From contig CAWEKI010000010.1 of NCBI GenBank assembly GCA_963809695.1, positions 620,001-684,000 of the forward strand: a stretch of DNA of 64,000 nt. Direction: 5' to 3'. This DNA comes from JAGDMJ01 sp963809695 (GTDB lineage Bacteria > Bacteroidota > Ignavibacteria > UBA10030 > UBA6906). The notes beneath the pieces are model-generated. The model did not search any database and was not told the origin of the DNA. It saw only the letters and a program-made list of their open reading frames with translations. Positions 44,015 through 52,901 of this stretch are shown here, piece by piece. The translations under genes and the position numbers were made by a program. Within the stretch, counting starts at the first letter, position 1; each line of letters starts with the position of its first letter.

Positions 44015-45540
44015 GAGTTCTTGATCCTGAATTTCTCGATACGCCTTTGCAGCGTATGCCTGTCGATTCCCAACAACCTGGCAGACTTCGAGACATTACC
44101 ATCACCTTGCTGGAGCACCAAGCAGACCACTTGCTTCTCCAGCTCTTCAAGAAGATCCCCGCCGGGGCTCATGGTACGAAGCTGTTCCAGTGCAGCAACA
44201 AGATGCGTATCGGCTGCGTTTCCACCCCCGATTCCCTGCAATCGCAGATCGGAGGGGTTTATATCGCCCGGAGGCGTAAATATGCAGAGCCGTTCGATGG
44301 CGTTACGTAGCTCACGAACATTTCCGCTCCAGGGAAACGACTGCAGTGCTAAGAGGGTATCGTGAGTGAATCGGTGCCGGCCACGGGAAAAATCGTTTAG
44401 AAATGCCGCCGCAAGCAGGGGGATGTCCTCGCGCCGTTCCCGTAAAGGAGGGAGAATGACGGGGACGACGTTCAGCCGATGGAAAAGATCCTCCCGGAAC
44501 ACGCCTCCACTGACGGCCAGCCGCAGGTCTTTGCTGCTTGCGGCGACGACACGAACATCCGTGTCGATTTCCATGGATGACCCCAAGCGGTAGAAGCTTC
44601 GCTCCTCGAGGCAGCGCAAGAGCTTTGGCTGGAGGCTCAGAGGCATTTCGGCGATCTCATCCAGGAACAGTGTGCCCTCGTGAGCGAGCTCGAATTTCCC
44701 CCTTTGCGGTCCTGATGCGCCTGTGAATGCTCCCCGTTCGTGCCCGAAGAGTTCCGATTCGAAAAGCGTTTCCGGAATTGCGGAGCAATTGATCGCCACA
44801 AAAGGATTCTTCGCTCTCGGACTTTCAAGATGTATAGCCCGTGCCACAAGTTCCTTGCCGGTTCCGGTCTCACCCACAAGAAGGACTGTGGCACTGGATG
44901 GCGCAACAGCGCTAATCTTCCGCCGAAGCTCCTGAATGCTTGGGCTGTTACCAAGGATCTCTTTCGCGCCATGTCTCTGATGTAGGGTTGCCGTTAGGCG
45001 AAGGTTTTCTTGAAACAACGTCTCGTGCAACCGGACGTGAGTGATAAATCTGACAGCGAATGAGGCGATGGTTTCTGCAAGCCGGAGAGCATCTTGCGTG
45101 AACTCCGCTCCGCCCCGATAGTTGGTCATGTTGATGATGCCAAGCGTGTTGCCTGAAGCGGCAAGCGGAACCGCGAGGACAGAACCCATCTCGCACCATC
45201 GCGCCGGAGGATCCTTGATATGCAACTCCTCAATTATGTCATGCCCGAAGAGCGGCCGGCCATGATGCTCAATCCACCCTGCAACCAGGAGATTGAGTCC
45301 GTGATCGATTCCGCCGATCGATGAACGGGAACTGCGGACGAGTGTCTGAACCGTGGCTTTGGAATTGGGATGAAAGAGCAGGACGACCACATGGTCAGCA
45401 TGGCAGAGCTTGACAGACGTGTCCACAATCCCCGCAAGAACTTCATCGACGGTCGAAGCTACCCCGACCGATCCTGCCAGGCTGGTGAGTTCCTCCAACT
45501 CGTGGATCCGTTGTCGCAGTACGCGCACTTCGTCGCTCAT
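44011..45540 (-). CDS. Sigma-54-dependent transcriptional activator (GAF-AAA-Fis HTH)
   Basis: 509 residues. An N-terminal short coiled coil is followed by a GAF sensor domain (about 20-170). Next is the AAA core with Walker A GETGTGKE near 217-224, GAFTGA near 271-276 (sigma-54 contact loop) and LFLDEIAEMP near 290-299. A Fis-type helix-turn-helix closes it (GNVSKSARLLGIDRHTLQRR). It therefore opens sigma-54 promoters on a cytoplasmic signal sensed by GAF. It is divergent from the Ser/Thr kinase gene, and a sigma-54-like site lies between them. Its stop codon falls in the terminal base pairs of a hairpin element, so insertion may have altered the last residues. Confidence 0.9.
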   Translation of the reverse strand: MSDEVRVLRQRIHELEELTSLAGSVGVASTVDEVLAGIVDTSVKLCHADHVVVLLFHPNSKATVQTLVRSSRSSIGGIDHGLNLLVAGWIEHHGRPLFGHDIIEELHIKDPPARWCEMGSVLAVPLAASGNTLGIINMTNYRGGAEFTQDALRLAETIASFAVRFITHVRLHETLFQENLRLTATLHQRHGAKEILGNSPSIQELRRKISAVAPSSATVLLVGETGTGKELVARAIHLESPRAKNPFVAINCSAIPETLFESELFGHERGAFTGASGPQRGKFELAHEGTLFLDEIAEMPLSLQPKLLRCLEERSFYRLGSSMEIDTDVRVVAASSKDLRLAVSGGVFREDLFHRLNVVPVILPPLRERREDIPLLAAAFLNDFSRGRHRFTHDTLLALQSFPWSGNVRELRNAIERLCIFTPPGDINPSDLRLQGIGGGNAADTHLVAALEQLRTMSPGGDLLEELEKQVVCLVLQQGDGNVSKSARLLGIDRHTLQRRIEKFRIKNS

Positions 45541-45619
45541 GGACCCGTCTTCCGGATGATATTTCCCGAATTCTCACTGAAAGGGGGAACAATGCAGAAG
45601 GTCAAAACGTTCATTCGGG

Positions 45620-45635
45620 TGGCACATTGGTTTCT
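45620..45635 (+). promoter_or_regulatory. Candidate sigma-54 promoter for the kinase gene
   Basis: TGGCAC-N5-TTTCT matches the sigma-54 -24/-12 consensus (TGGCAC-N5-TTGCW) except for the G of the -12 GC. It points toward the kinase ATG at 45695 and sits beside the gene of a sigma-54 activator. Confidence 0.35.
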
Positions 45636-45694
45636 GCCGAAGTGAACGCATATTGGCGACTTCGGGAGAAGTCAAGCCCAAGGGGTCCTCCGCG

Positions 45695-47938
45695 ATGGTC
45701 GGTAAGCAATTCTTGCACTACGAAATACTGGAAAAACTGGGGGAAGGCGGCGCAAGTGTGGTTTACAGAGCGGTGGACCGGCGACTCAACCGTCTTGTTG
45801 CGATCAAATTTCTCTCACCTCGCGTTGCAGGTTCCAAAGAGCAGCGTGCCCGGCTAGAGCGCGAAGCGCGGACAATCTCTGCACTCAACCACCCATCCAT
45901 CGCAACGTTATTCGACATCGGCACTTATGAGAAACAGCAATTCCTGGTCCTTGAATACCTCCCGGGAGGGACGCTCAGGAACCAGGTGAAACGCCTCACA
46001 AAGGCCGGCCAGTTCCTCCCCTTCTCGACGATACTCGAATATGGCGGCCAGATCGCCGCCGGGCTCGAATATGCCCATAAACGCGGCATCATTCACCGCG
46101 ATATCAAGACAGACAACATCATGCTTGCCGAGGACGGAGCCGTCAAGATCACCGATTTTGGCGTCGCGAAGCTTCAAGGGATCTCACACCTCACCAAGGA
46201 GGGTGAGCCTGTTGGCACTCTCGCATACATGCCCCCCGAACAGTTCAAGGGGGAAGAGGTTGACGAGCGCGCCGACATTTACTCGTTTGGCGTTGTTTTG
46301 TATGAGCTGCTCACCGGGCAGCTCCCCTTTCGGGGCAACAATGAGGCAACGATGCTATACTCAATCCTCAATGAGGTCCCGCAACCCGTCTCGGCAGCTC
46401 GTCCCGAAACTCCGGAGGCGCTCGTTGAGATTGTGTGCCAAATGCTTAACAAGGAAACCGGTTCTCGTCCCCGGTCAATGGACGAGCTTCAACAGAGAAT
46501 GCAGGCTCCCCATGTCCGCCAGAAGCTTTCACTTACCCTCGGAGAGCATCTTCTTGGAAAAACCGCGTCTGTCGCTGTCATGCCGTTCGCATGCCTCAGT
46601 ACCGAAAAAGAGAATGAGTACTTCGCGGAAGGCATCACGGAAGATTTAATCCATGCCCTTGCGCAAATCCCGTCGCTTCATGTGCCGGCCAGGACTTCCT
46701 CGTTTGCCCTTCGCGACGAAAAGGACCTTCGTTCCGTGGGCTACAAGCTCAACGTGCAGCACATTGTCGAAGGGAGTTTCCGCCGTTTCGAGTCGAAAGT
46801 GAGGCTAACGGCCAGGCTCGTGAACGTTCACACCGGTTTCGAGGAATGGTCTGCCTCCTTCGACCGCGACATGCGCGACATTTTTGCCCTCCAGGTGGAA
46901 ATCGCACGGACCATTGCAGAGGCACTCCAGGTGGAGCTTGCGAGAGAACCAGGCGCGGCGCTTGCGCTCGCCCGAATGACTAATATTGAGGCTTACGAGT
47001 TGTGCCTGAAGGGACGCTATTACTGGGCCAGACGTCCGGTAGGAATTGCGAATGCAATTCAGTACTTCAAGCAGGCTTTGGAACTTGACCCAAATTACAC
47101 TCCAGCCCTCACCGGCCTCGCGGATTGTTACAACACCCTGGGGGCATGGGAAAACGGCTCGGAACCGCCCCGCACGGTCATGCCCCTCGGATTGTCCCAC
47201 GCTGACAAAGCCTTGAAACTGGAAGAGCACTCTGCGGAGGCCCATACATCAAGAGCATACTGCCTCTTCCACTTTCATCGGGACTGGTTTACCGCTGAAC
47301 ATGAATTTCGCCGGGCAATCGAACTCAACCCAAACTACCCCGCAGCACACCACTGGTTTTCCCACTTTTTGACCGCAAGGGGAAGAACGGAAGAGTCCCT
47401 GGTCGAGAGCAAGCGGGCGCTGGAACTGGACCCGCTCGACATGATGATGAACGTCCACCTGGCATGGCACTATCAACTGGCGGGACAATTTGACGAAGCC
47501 CTAAAGCAGTCGTTACGTTCCGTTCGTATGGAACCAGGTTGGCATTGGTCTCATTTCTTCCTTGGCTGGGCGTACGAACAAAAGTCAAAGATGAGTGAAG
47601 CGATCGAGGCTTTGTCAAAGAGCGTTGAGTTCTCCGGCGGTCACACGGTCATGATGGGCGCGCTGGGCCACGCATACGGGCGGGCTGGTGACGTTGCCAA
47701 AGCTCGGGAGATCCTTCACCACCTTACGACTATCGCAAAGTCCAAGTACGTTGCATCTTACGAAATTGGATTAATCCACTTTGCGCTCGGCAATCTGGAC
47801 GAGGGGTTTCACTGGCTTGAAAAGGCCACTGAAGAGCGCTCCGGATGGCTGGTATACCTCACGCGTGAACCGCGGCTCAAATTTCTTCACTCCGATTCGC
47901 GATTTCAAGACCTGATCGAGCGCGTGTCATTGAAATAG
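45695..47938 (+). CDS. Ser/Thr protein kinase with FlgO-like and TPR domains
   Basis: 747 residues from the ATG at 45695 (AAGGGG upstream). Kinase domain 8-275: GEGGAS loop, VAIK with Lys38, HRDIKTDN near 131-138, DFGVAKL near 152, MPPEQ activation segment. Residues about 290-400 (VAVMPFACLS, YFAEGITEDLIHALAQ) are the FlgO-like/adenylate-cyclase-associated beta-alpha domain. TPR repeats fill 415-740 (ALELDPNYTPALTGLADCYN and others). No membrane helix was seen. This kinase-TPR fusion is frequent in Ignavibacteria and Acidobacteria. It probably phosphorylates partners docked on the TPRs. It is divergent from the sigma-54 regulator, which may control it. Confidence 0.9.
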   Translation: MVGKQFLHYEILEKLGEGGASVVYRAVDRRLNRLVAIKFLSPRVAGSKEQRARLEREARTISALNHPSIATLFDIGTYEKQQFLVLEYLPGGTLRNQVKRLTKAGQFLPFSTILEYGGQIAAGLEYAHKRGIIHRDIKTDNIMLAEDGAVKITDFGVAKLQGISHLTKEGEPVGTLAYMPPEQFKGEEVDERADIYSFGVVLYELLTGQLPFRGNNEATMLYSILNEVPQPVSAARPETPEALVEIVCQMLNKETGSRPRSMDELQQRMQAPHVRQKLSLTLGEHLLGKTASVAVMPFACLSTEKENEYFAEGITEDLIHALAQIPSLHVPARTSSFALRDEKDLRSVGYKLNVQHIVEGSFRRFESKVRLTARLVNVHTGFEEWSASFDRDMRDIFALQVEIARTIAEALQVELAREPGAALALARMTNIEAYELCLKGRYYWARRPVGIANAIQYFKQALELDPNYTPALTGLADCYNTLGAWENGSEPPRTVMPLGLSHADKALKLEEHSAEAHTSRAYCLFHFHRDWFTAEHEFRRAIELNPNYPAAHHWFSHFLTARGRTEESLVESKRALELDPLDMMMNVHLAWHYQLAGQFDEALKQSLRSVRMEPGWHWSHFFLGWAYEQKSKMSEAIEALSKSVEFSGGHTVMMGALGHAYGRAGDVAKAREILHHLTTIAKSKYVASYEIGLIHFALGNLDEGFHWLEKATEERSGWLVYLTREPRLKFLHSDSRFQDLIERVSLK

Positions 47939-47965
47939 CCCACTCCGATTCCAGTCCAGAAACGG

Positions 47966-47998
47966 CAAAGCCCCTTCCGTCGACCGGCGGGGCTTTGA
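47966..47998 (+). terminator. Terminator after the kinase gene
   Basis: CAAAGCCCC/GGGGCTTTG with a 15-base G/C-rich loop, 28 bases past the stop. It is symmetric and could serve both strands. The gap 47939-48258 has nothing else. Confidence 0.7.
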
Positions 47999-48258
47999 GA
48001 GTGTTTGTAGCCTTGGTTTCGTGCTGTCTCTCCCTTCCTATAGGAATGGGGAGCCCTCCGCCTCGATCCCAAACTCACGATGGCACTGAATCATTGATTG
48101 GGCTCGATGGATCCATAGCGGGGAGGCCAACATTGATGCTCGACCCTCGTGCATACTGAAGGCCTTGCCACTGATTCGATTTGGCGGACGGTATGCGAAG
48201 GTACGAGATGCTAAGAAGAGATTTGACATGTCAACCCCTTCAACCAATCCTCTATCGG

Positions 48259-48733
48259 TTACTTCAAGAGAAGGAACCTTCGAGTCTGGACGAAATCCCC
48301 CGCTCCGCTCTTGGAGTCGCGCCCGATGGCGGAGTCCAGAGGGCGGACCTGCAGGCGGTAGAAGTACATTCCGCTTGATAATCCTGATGCGTCGAACTTG
48401 ACCTCGTGAACTCCCGCATTCCTTCTCTCATTCACCAGCACGGACACCTGGCGACCAAGAACATCGTACACGCTCAGGTTCACCTGTGATGCTCTCGGCA
48501 ACTCGTACTTGATGGTCGTGCTCGGGTTGAAGGGATTCGGATAGTTCTGCAGCAACGCAAAGGCCTTCGGCATCTCCTCAGTCGGTTCGACAGCAGTTGT
48601 TCCACCTGTACCCTTGAGGTAAACGCTTGTTCTTGGTGCATTCGACGCATTGCTTGCGAAGATGATTGAGTCTCGAACGATACCAATGGCATGATAGGAG
48701 AACGAATCCTGTTGAGCTACGAGCGCGCATCCT
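48259..48733 (-). pseudogene. Truncated T9SS-secreted protein (C-terminal part only)
   Basis: The frame begins without a ribosome site, inside a GC-rich palindrome. It opens with the end of a beta-sandwich domain (ASNASNAPRTSVYLKGTG), then LLQNYPNPFNPSTTI, GRQVSVLVNERR and GLSSGMYFYRLQ, i.e. the sorting domain. Within the last strand pair there is an extra stretch (VRPLDSAIGRDSKSGAGD) before FVQTRRFLLLK, suggesting insertion of a mini-element. The N-terminal body of the protein is missing, so this is a remnant, cut where the DinB cassette-like unit begins. Confidence 0.6.
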
Positions 48734-48784
48734 GCCTCACGCGCGCGGACGTGCGCGCTCGTCCGCGCCAACCGGTTGTTAGGC
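48734..48784 (-). other. attC-like hairpin after the DinB gene
   Basis: On the minus strand, 10 bases past the DinB stop, comes GCCTAAC, an integron R'' box (RYYYAAC). Then AACCGGTT and the 9-bp stem GCGCGGACG/CGTCCGCGC follow. It ends in GTGAGGC where GTTRRRY is expected, so if it is an attC it is decayed or truncated. Confidence 0.4.
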
Positions 48785-48794
48785 CGTTCCTCAT

Positions 48795-49277
48795 TTACGC
48801 AGCCGTAGTCCCGGCCAAGGCGCGCTTCAGCAGCGCGATCTGGCCAGCATGATACATGTTGTGCTGAATGACCCCGATGAACTGCATGTACGCGGTGTAG
48901 GGAGCCTCGGGTACGAGGGGGTCATCCAGCCGTTCGACCGGAAAGTCCCGCACTGCCTGTCGCAGCTTCTTGTTCCGTAGCTTGAGCTCCTGCACCGTCT
49001 GCTGCCAGTTCTCCTCGGTTGATGCCGGACATGCAGGCCAATCTTCAGCCGCCGTAAGCTGGCGCCCATCGCCCGCCAATCTCCGGAGTACCAGGTCATA
49101 GTCACTGGCAATATGAAGCACGAGTTCCCAGATGCTATGCGCACCGGCGATGGGATGGCTCGCCGCTTGCGCCTCGGAAAGGCCGGCCAGCAATTCGAGT
49201 ACCGATAGCCCGTGCCACGCCTCGCCCTCAAGCACTCGCCTGAGCTGCTCCTCCAGTCGGTTGACTTCCGTGGTCAT
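48795..49277 (-). CDS. DinB-family protein
   Basis: 160 residues from the ATG at 49277 (AAAGGTGG 9 bases upstream). It is a four-helix bundle with the DinB metal-binding histidines: HSIWELVLHIASDYD near 43-57 and QHNMYHAGQIALLK near 137-150. Family members are thiol transferases or hydrolases (bacillithiol or mycothiol type) or stress-induced proteins of unknown activity. The gene sits between GTTAGGT (23 bases upstream of the ATG) and GCCTAAC (10 bases past the stop), the layout of an integron gene cassette, so it may have arrived that way. It is cytoplasmic. Confidence 0.85.
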   Translation of the reverse strand: MTTEVNRLEEQLRRVLEGEAWHGLSVLELLAGLSEAQAASHPIAGAHSIWELVLHIASDYDLVLRRLAGDGRQLTAAEDWPACPASTEENWQQTVQELKLRNKKLRQAVRDFPVERLDDPLVPEAPYTAYMQFIGVIQHNMYHAGQIALLKRALAGTTAA

Positions 49278-49299
49278 TCGCTCCACCCACCTTTCTATC

Positions 49300-49384
49300 G
49301 ACCTAACATTGCACTGCCCTTCATGTCATGAGGGCCGGGCATGACGCATAACGTTTACCAAAAGCACGCAGTGCAGTTTGCCCC
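49300..49384 (-). other. attC-like inverted repeat before the DinB gene
   Basis: Minus-strand order: AACTGCACTGC, an inner hairpin (GTCATG/CATGAC), GCAGTGCAATGTTAGGTC. The outer arms pair over 8-9 bases and the last box GTTAGGT fits the integron core site GTTRRRY, but the opposing box is poor. It may instead be a terminator or another repeat. Confidence 0.35.
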
Positions 49385-49395
49385 TATGTGAATTA

Positions 49396-49673
49396 CCACC
49401 GCCAAAGGGGGTGGCTTCAGAACAGCGTCTCGCCTCTATAAACTACCCTGGTCCTTTTCCTCCCGCTTCTCTTCCTTTTCCTGGTAGTGGACATATCTGC
49501 GGATCGTGCCCATGTAGTCGGACACCGCGACCTTCGGTGGAAACGAAACCACCACATGGTAGGTACATATAGTAGATCAAATGCGAGAGTTTCTTATATT
49601 TGCTCATGCGATGAATCTACTACCTTTTTCCGGCAAAGCCAACTGTCATCACCACTGCCCTAGACAGTGGCTT
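49396..49673 (-). mobile_element. Decayed IS200-type element with internally deleted tnpA
   Basis: From ATG at 49607 the frame gives MSKYKKLSHLIYY, the usual TnpA N-terminus. It then jumps, in another frame, to HVVVSFPPKVAVSDYMGTIR (from 49567 on, ending with TAG at 49436), the segment after the catalytic HUH motif. The HUH pair itself and the catalytic Tyr region are lost. Subterminal palindromes typical of the family are present: AAGCCA-CTGTC/GACAGTGGCTT at 49636-49673 and CCACCGCC/GGGGGTGG at 49396-49415. The element cannot transpose by itself. The gap from 49674 to 49827 shows nothing. Confidence 0.65.
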
Positions 49674-49827
49674 ACTGCTTCTCATGAATCCAAGAAGGCG
49701 GGCAGGCACTGATAATTGATCCGTGCTTCCAGTCACGCGGTACGGCCAATATTGCATTAGCGTTCAGGAATTCTTAAGTTGACTGCCAATTATCCAGAGC
49801 ACACCTCGGATGATGAAAGGGACACCA

Positions 49828-50916
49828 ATGAACGCACTGGAGACCATAGCCACGAGCGGCAAGTCCGGAACCGTTGCCGCCCGCCCACGCTGGACAGCCG
49901 CCCACACCATTCTCCTCGCCTGTTTTTCCCTTATTGTGATAAGCACCGTGCCATTACTCGGACAGACTGATTCTCTGGTGTTCAAAAACGGGGATGTGAT
50001 GGTTGGAGAGTTGAAGTCGATGGACCGGGGCGTCGCAGTCATAGGCACAAAGTACAGTGACACCGATTTCAAAATCACCTGGCTCGAAGTCCGTCGAGTC
50101 TATGCCAAGAAATTCTTCGTTGTTACAACATCGGACGACCGCCAGTATTTCGGCAGCCTCCACTCCATAAGTGATGGCAAGGTGAGCGTACGGACTGCAG
50201 CCGGTGATACCGCCGAATCCACGCTCGAAGACATTGTATACCTCAGTCCTGTGGAGGGGACGTTTCTTCAAAAGCTGTCCGCTACTATTGACCTTGGATA
50301 CAGTCTCACGAAAGCAAATAATTTGAAGCAGTTTACATTAGGGAGCACGATTGGATATCATGAGCAAAACTGGTCCACCGATGTTGTTCTCAACTCCCTG
50401 AATTCCACGCAAGACAACGTGGAGCCGGTACGACGCACCGAAGGGACGGCGAACTACCGGAACAACTTCACGAACTCCTGGTATGCAATGGCAACGTTGT
50501 CAGGGCTCACCAACACCGAACAAAAACTCGATCTGCGGCTCAGTGCTCAACTGGTGGGGGCGAGGTACCTGATGCGTACGAACCGTGGCTATCTGGGGGT
50601 GAAGGCGGGAGTGAGCAGGAATATCGAAAAGTACTCAAGCGCAACCGGCGACCGATACACGTGGGAGGGGGTCCTAGGAGCTGAACTAAATCTCTACAAC
50701 TCCGGCGATCTCAAATTTCTGACGACCGCCGCGTCATACCCGAGCTTCACCGAATCCGGACGATGGAGGGTCGACATCAACTGCGATGGGAAATACGATC
50801 TCCCGCTCGACTTCTACATCAAATTGGGCATCTCGTTCAACTACGACAACCGGCCCGCGCAAGGGGCAAGCCAGACGGATTACGTGTTTCAAACGGGATT
50901 CGGTTGGGAATGGTAA
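49828..50916 (+). CDS. DUF481 outer-membrane beta-barrel protein
   Basis: 362 residues from the ATG at 49828 (AAAGGGAC before it). A long N-terminus is followed by a hydrophobic export segment (ILLACFSLIVISTVPLLGQ near 31-49). A periplasmic beta domain of about 100 residues comes next (KNGDVMVGELKSMDRGVAVI). The last 220 residues are alternating strands with Tyr/Trp girdles (IDLGYSLTKANN, GWEW at the end), as in DUF481 proteins. These 'salt-induced outer membrane protein' relatives have no known transport substrate. The C-terminal aromatic residue agrees with outer-membrane insertion by Bam. Confidence 0.8.
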   Translation: MNALETIATSGKSGTVAARPRWTAAHTILLACFSLIVISTVPLLGQTDSLVFKNGDVMVGELKSMDRGVAVIGTKYSDTDFKITWLEVRRVYAKKFFVVTTSDDRQYFGSLHSISDGKVSVRTAAGDTAESTLEDIVYLSPVEGTFLQKLSATIDLGYSLTKANNLKQFTLGSTIGYHEQNWSTDVVLNSLNSTQDNVEPVRRTEGTANYRNNFTNSWYAMATLSGLTNTEQKLDLRLSAQLVGARYLMRTNRGYLGVKAGVSRNIEKYSSATGDRYTWEGVLGAELNLYNSGDLKFLTTAASYPSFTESGRWRVDINCDGKYDLPLDFYIKLGISFNYDNRPAQGASQTDYVFQTGFGWEW

Positions 50917-51291
50917 AGGAACTGATGCCCCGATTCGAGCAACGTACGGGTCTCAGCTCCAAACAAGACTCTTTTGCACGACCCATGCTTTTGAGAGTTG
51001 TCTTTGAAAGGCTCATCCTAACCTCCTTGAAGGGTTTTGGCGGCATAGGCTGTTTGAGTGTAATTGCTCCCGGGTGAGAATGGCATACCGTGCAGATTCG
51101 CAGCACAGTTCTTTATTCCGAGCTCAGAGTTCTCCACTGATGATTCACACAACCCGCCACGGTGGGCTGCCTCTTTTGCAGCGGGCGGTTGCAGTCCCAA
51201 CTCGCGTTTGACTCTCGCCTCCCTCCAACCTATCTTGCGGTGTAATCTTTTGGCCCTTTTGTCCTCATTTTCCCATTGTTGGGGAGCAGCC
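50917..51291. other. Intergenic stretch without recognised content
   Basis: 375 bases between two plus-strand genes. No gene, hairpin with U tract or repeat was recognised. A promoter for the downstream lipoprotein gene is presumably here. Confidence 0.4.
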
Positions 51292-52419
51292 ATGCACCAC
51301 CTTAGAGTGATTCACCTCGTCTCGTCCCTTGGCTTCGGAACTTTGCTTGCGCTCATGGCCCAGCTGGCCACCCCGGGTTGCATGTCGACACAGACGGCAT
51401 CACCGGCAGCCGAGTCCTTCGATTCGCTCGGCATCTCAATACGCGGAGTTCGCGAGAGCAATATCAGGATTGCATACCAATACGGTCTCACCGTGGAGGA
51501 CGCGGCCGACAGCATCATCATGCTCGCAACAGATCCAAGAACGAAGGTCAACGCTAACCTCTGGAAGATGTACTGCATCCCGGTCATCCGCCAGATCTAC
51601 TCACAGAGCGATCCCTTCATGTCAGGGTTCGACGGGCTCGCGTTTTCGATGCAATGCAGGGACTACTTCACCACCGGCATTGGAAAAGACCGGTTCGGTG
51701 CGCAGCAGCAAATAGCCATCAACGCTCTCGAGAGCATCGAGCGCAGACTGGTCGAGGGAAATCGCCTTTACTTCACGTCGGAAAATGTCGATTCGATAAT
51801 CACAAAGACCTCCCGATGGGCAGAGAAGAATCCCTTGACGAACCATGTGTTTGAACGAACGAGCATTGTCAAGGACTTGGATTACCTTCTCGCCCGCCAT
51901 GACTACTCCATTGGCTCGGCGGTGGGCCGTATTGCCGACGAGGTCGACGACCTGTCAGGCAGACTTTCGCTTCTTGCTGCACAGCTCCCCCGGGAAGCAC
52001 GCTGGCAAGCGGAATACCTGCTCACCGACCTCGCCCTTAAGGATCGGCTCAATAGTCTCGACACGACAATTGTGGTCCTGAGAGCCACCCTCGCAAGCCT
52101 GGAGAAGGAGCTAGGAGCCGGCGGCCTGGCCGTGGACATCAGAAGCATCGAACCGCTACGCTCAACTATCAAGGCAGCTCTGGAGCAACTTGGCGGAGAG
52201 AGAGCAATTGTCTTGGCTGATATCGATCGTATCCGAGTAGCAACATTGGTCGATGCAGAACAGGCCGCAAACCGGGCTGTCACAGGTTGGCTGGACCATG
52301 CGGATGCGATCCTGGATCGCATGCTCTGGAAGATCGGGACATTCCTTGCCGTGATCTTCACGGTTTTAGCAATTTTGCTATTGTACGTACGTGAGAGGTC
52401 ACGACGGCAGCGACGCTAG
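51292..52419 (+). CDS. Exported, C-terminally anchored protein of unknown function
   Basis: 375 residues from the ATG at 51292 (GGGGAG upstream); the longer upstream frame has no ribosome site. A hydrophobic N-terminus ends in LATPGC, a weak lipobox. The body is helical and rich in charged residues. One segment (DSLGISIRGVRESNIRIAYQYGLTVEDAADSI) is distinctive but not recognised. One C-terminal membrane helix (FLAVIFTVLAILLLYV) is followed by an Arg-rich tail. The anchored helical body may span the periplasm. Confidence 0.65.
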   Translation: MHHLRVIHLVSSLGFGTLLALMAQLATPGCMSTQTASPAAESFDSLGISIRGVRESNIRIAYQYGLTVEDAADSIIMLATDPRTKVNANLWKMYCIPVIRQIYSQSDPFMSGFDGLAFSMQCRDYFTTGIGKDRFGAQQQIAINALESIERRLVEGNRLYFTSENVDSIITKTSRWAEKNPLTNHVFERTSIVKDLDYLLARHDYSIGSAVGRIADEVDDLSGRLSLLAAQLPREARWQAEYLLTDLALKDRLNSLDTTIVVLRATLASLEKELGAGGLAVDIRSIEPLRSTIKAALEQLGGERAIVLADIDRIRVATLVDAEQAANRAVTGWLDHADAILDRMLWKIGTFLAVIFTVLAILLLYVRERSRRQRR

Positions 52420-52901
52420 GAGACTCACAAAGGGGGTGCACCCCGGAGAGAAAACAAAAATACCCTGGGTGGCCCAAGGAGATTTGAGGTCAGCAAACCT
52501 GCAACCTTCCATAAACTCACAAGCTCTGAAAGGTGAAATTGGCCGTAAACGTCTTTAAACTCGGAGAATACCTCACGTTGGGCCTAAAGAACCTCGACCA
52601 GTTGACTCCCCTCCTTCCCGGGCGCCAACAGAGACGGTGAGACAAAACCGAATGGTGATTGACTGTGGAGCCTTCAAGGCGGAGTAGGCACAGCTATCGT
52701 TCGAAGTCCCTTGTGTCAGAAACAGGGATTCGCCCGTCACCGGGCAATCTGAGGAATCTGGGTGAGTAGCATACTGAGGCAATTCAAAGGCGTCGTCGGA
52801 TCACGAGTTCCGCGGAGGGTATCAGCTTTCTTGCATGACGCAACCTGACGAAGAACACAACTATCGAAGATCGGTTGGCGCTTGTCCTCTGTACATATGG
52901 C
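52420..52901. other. Intergenic stretch between convergent genes
   Basis: 482 bases. No clear terminator, gene or repeat was seen on either strand. Confidence 0.4.
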
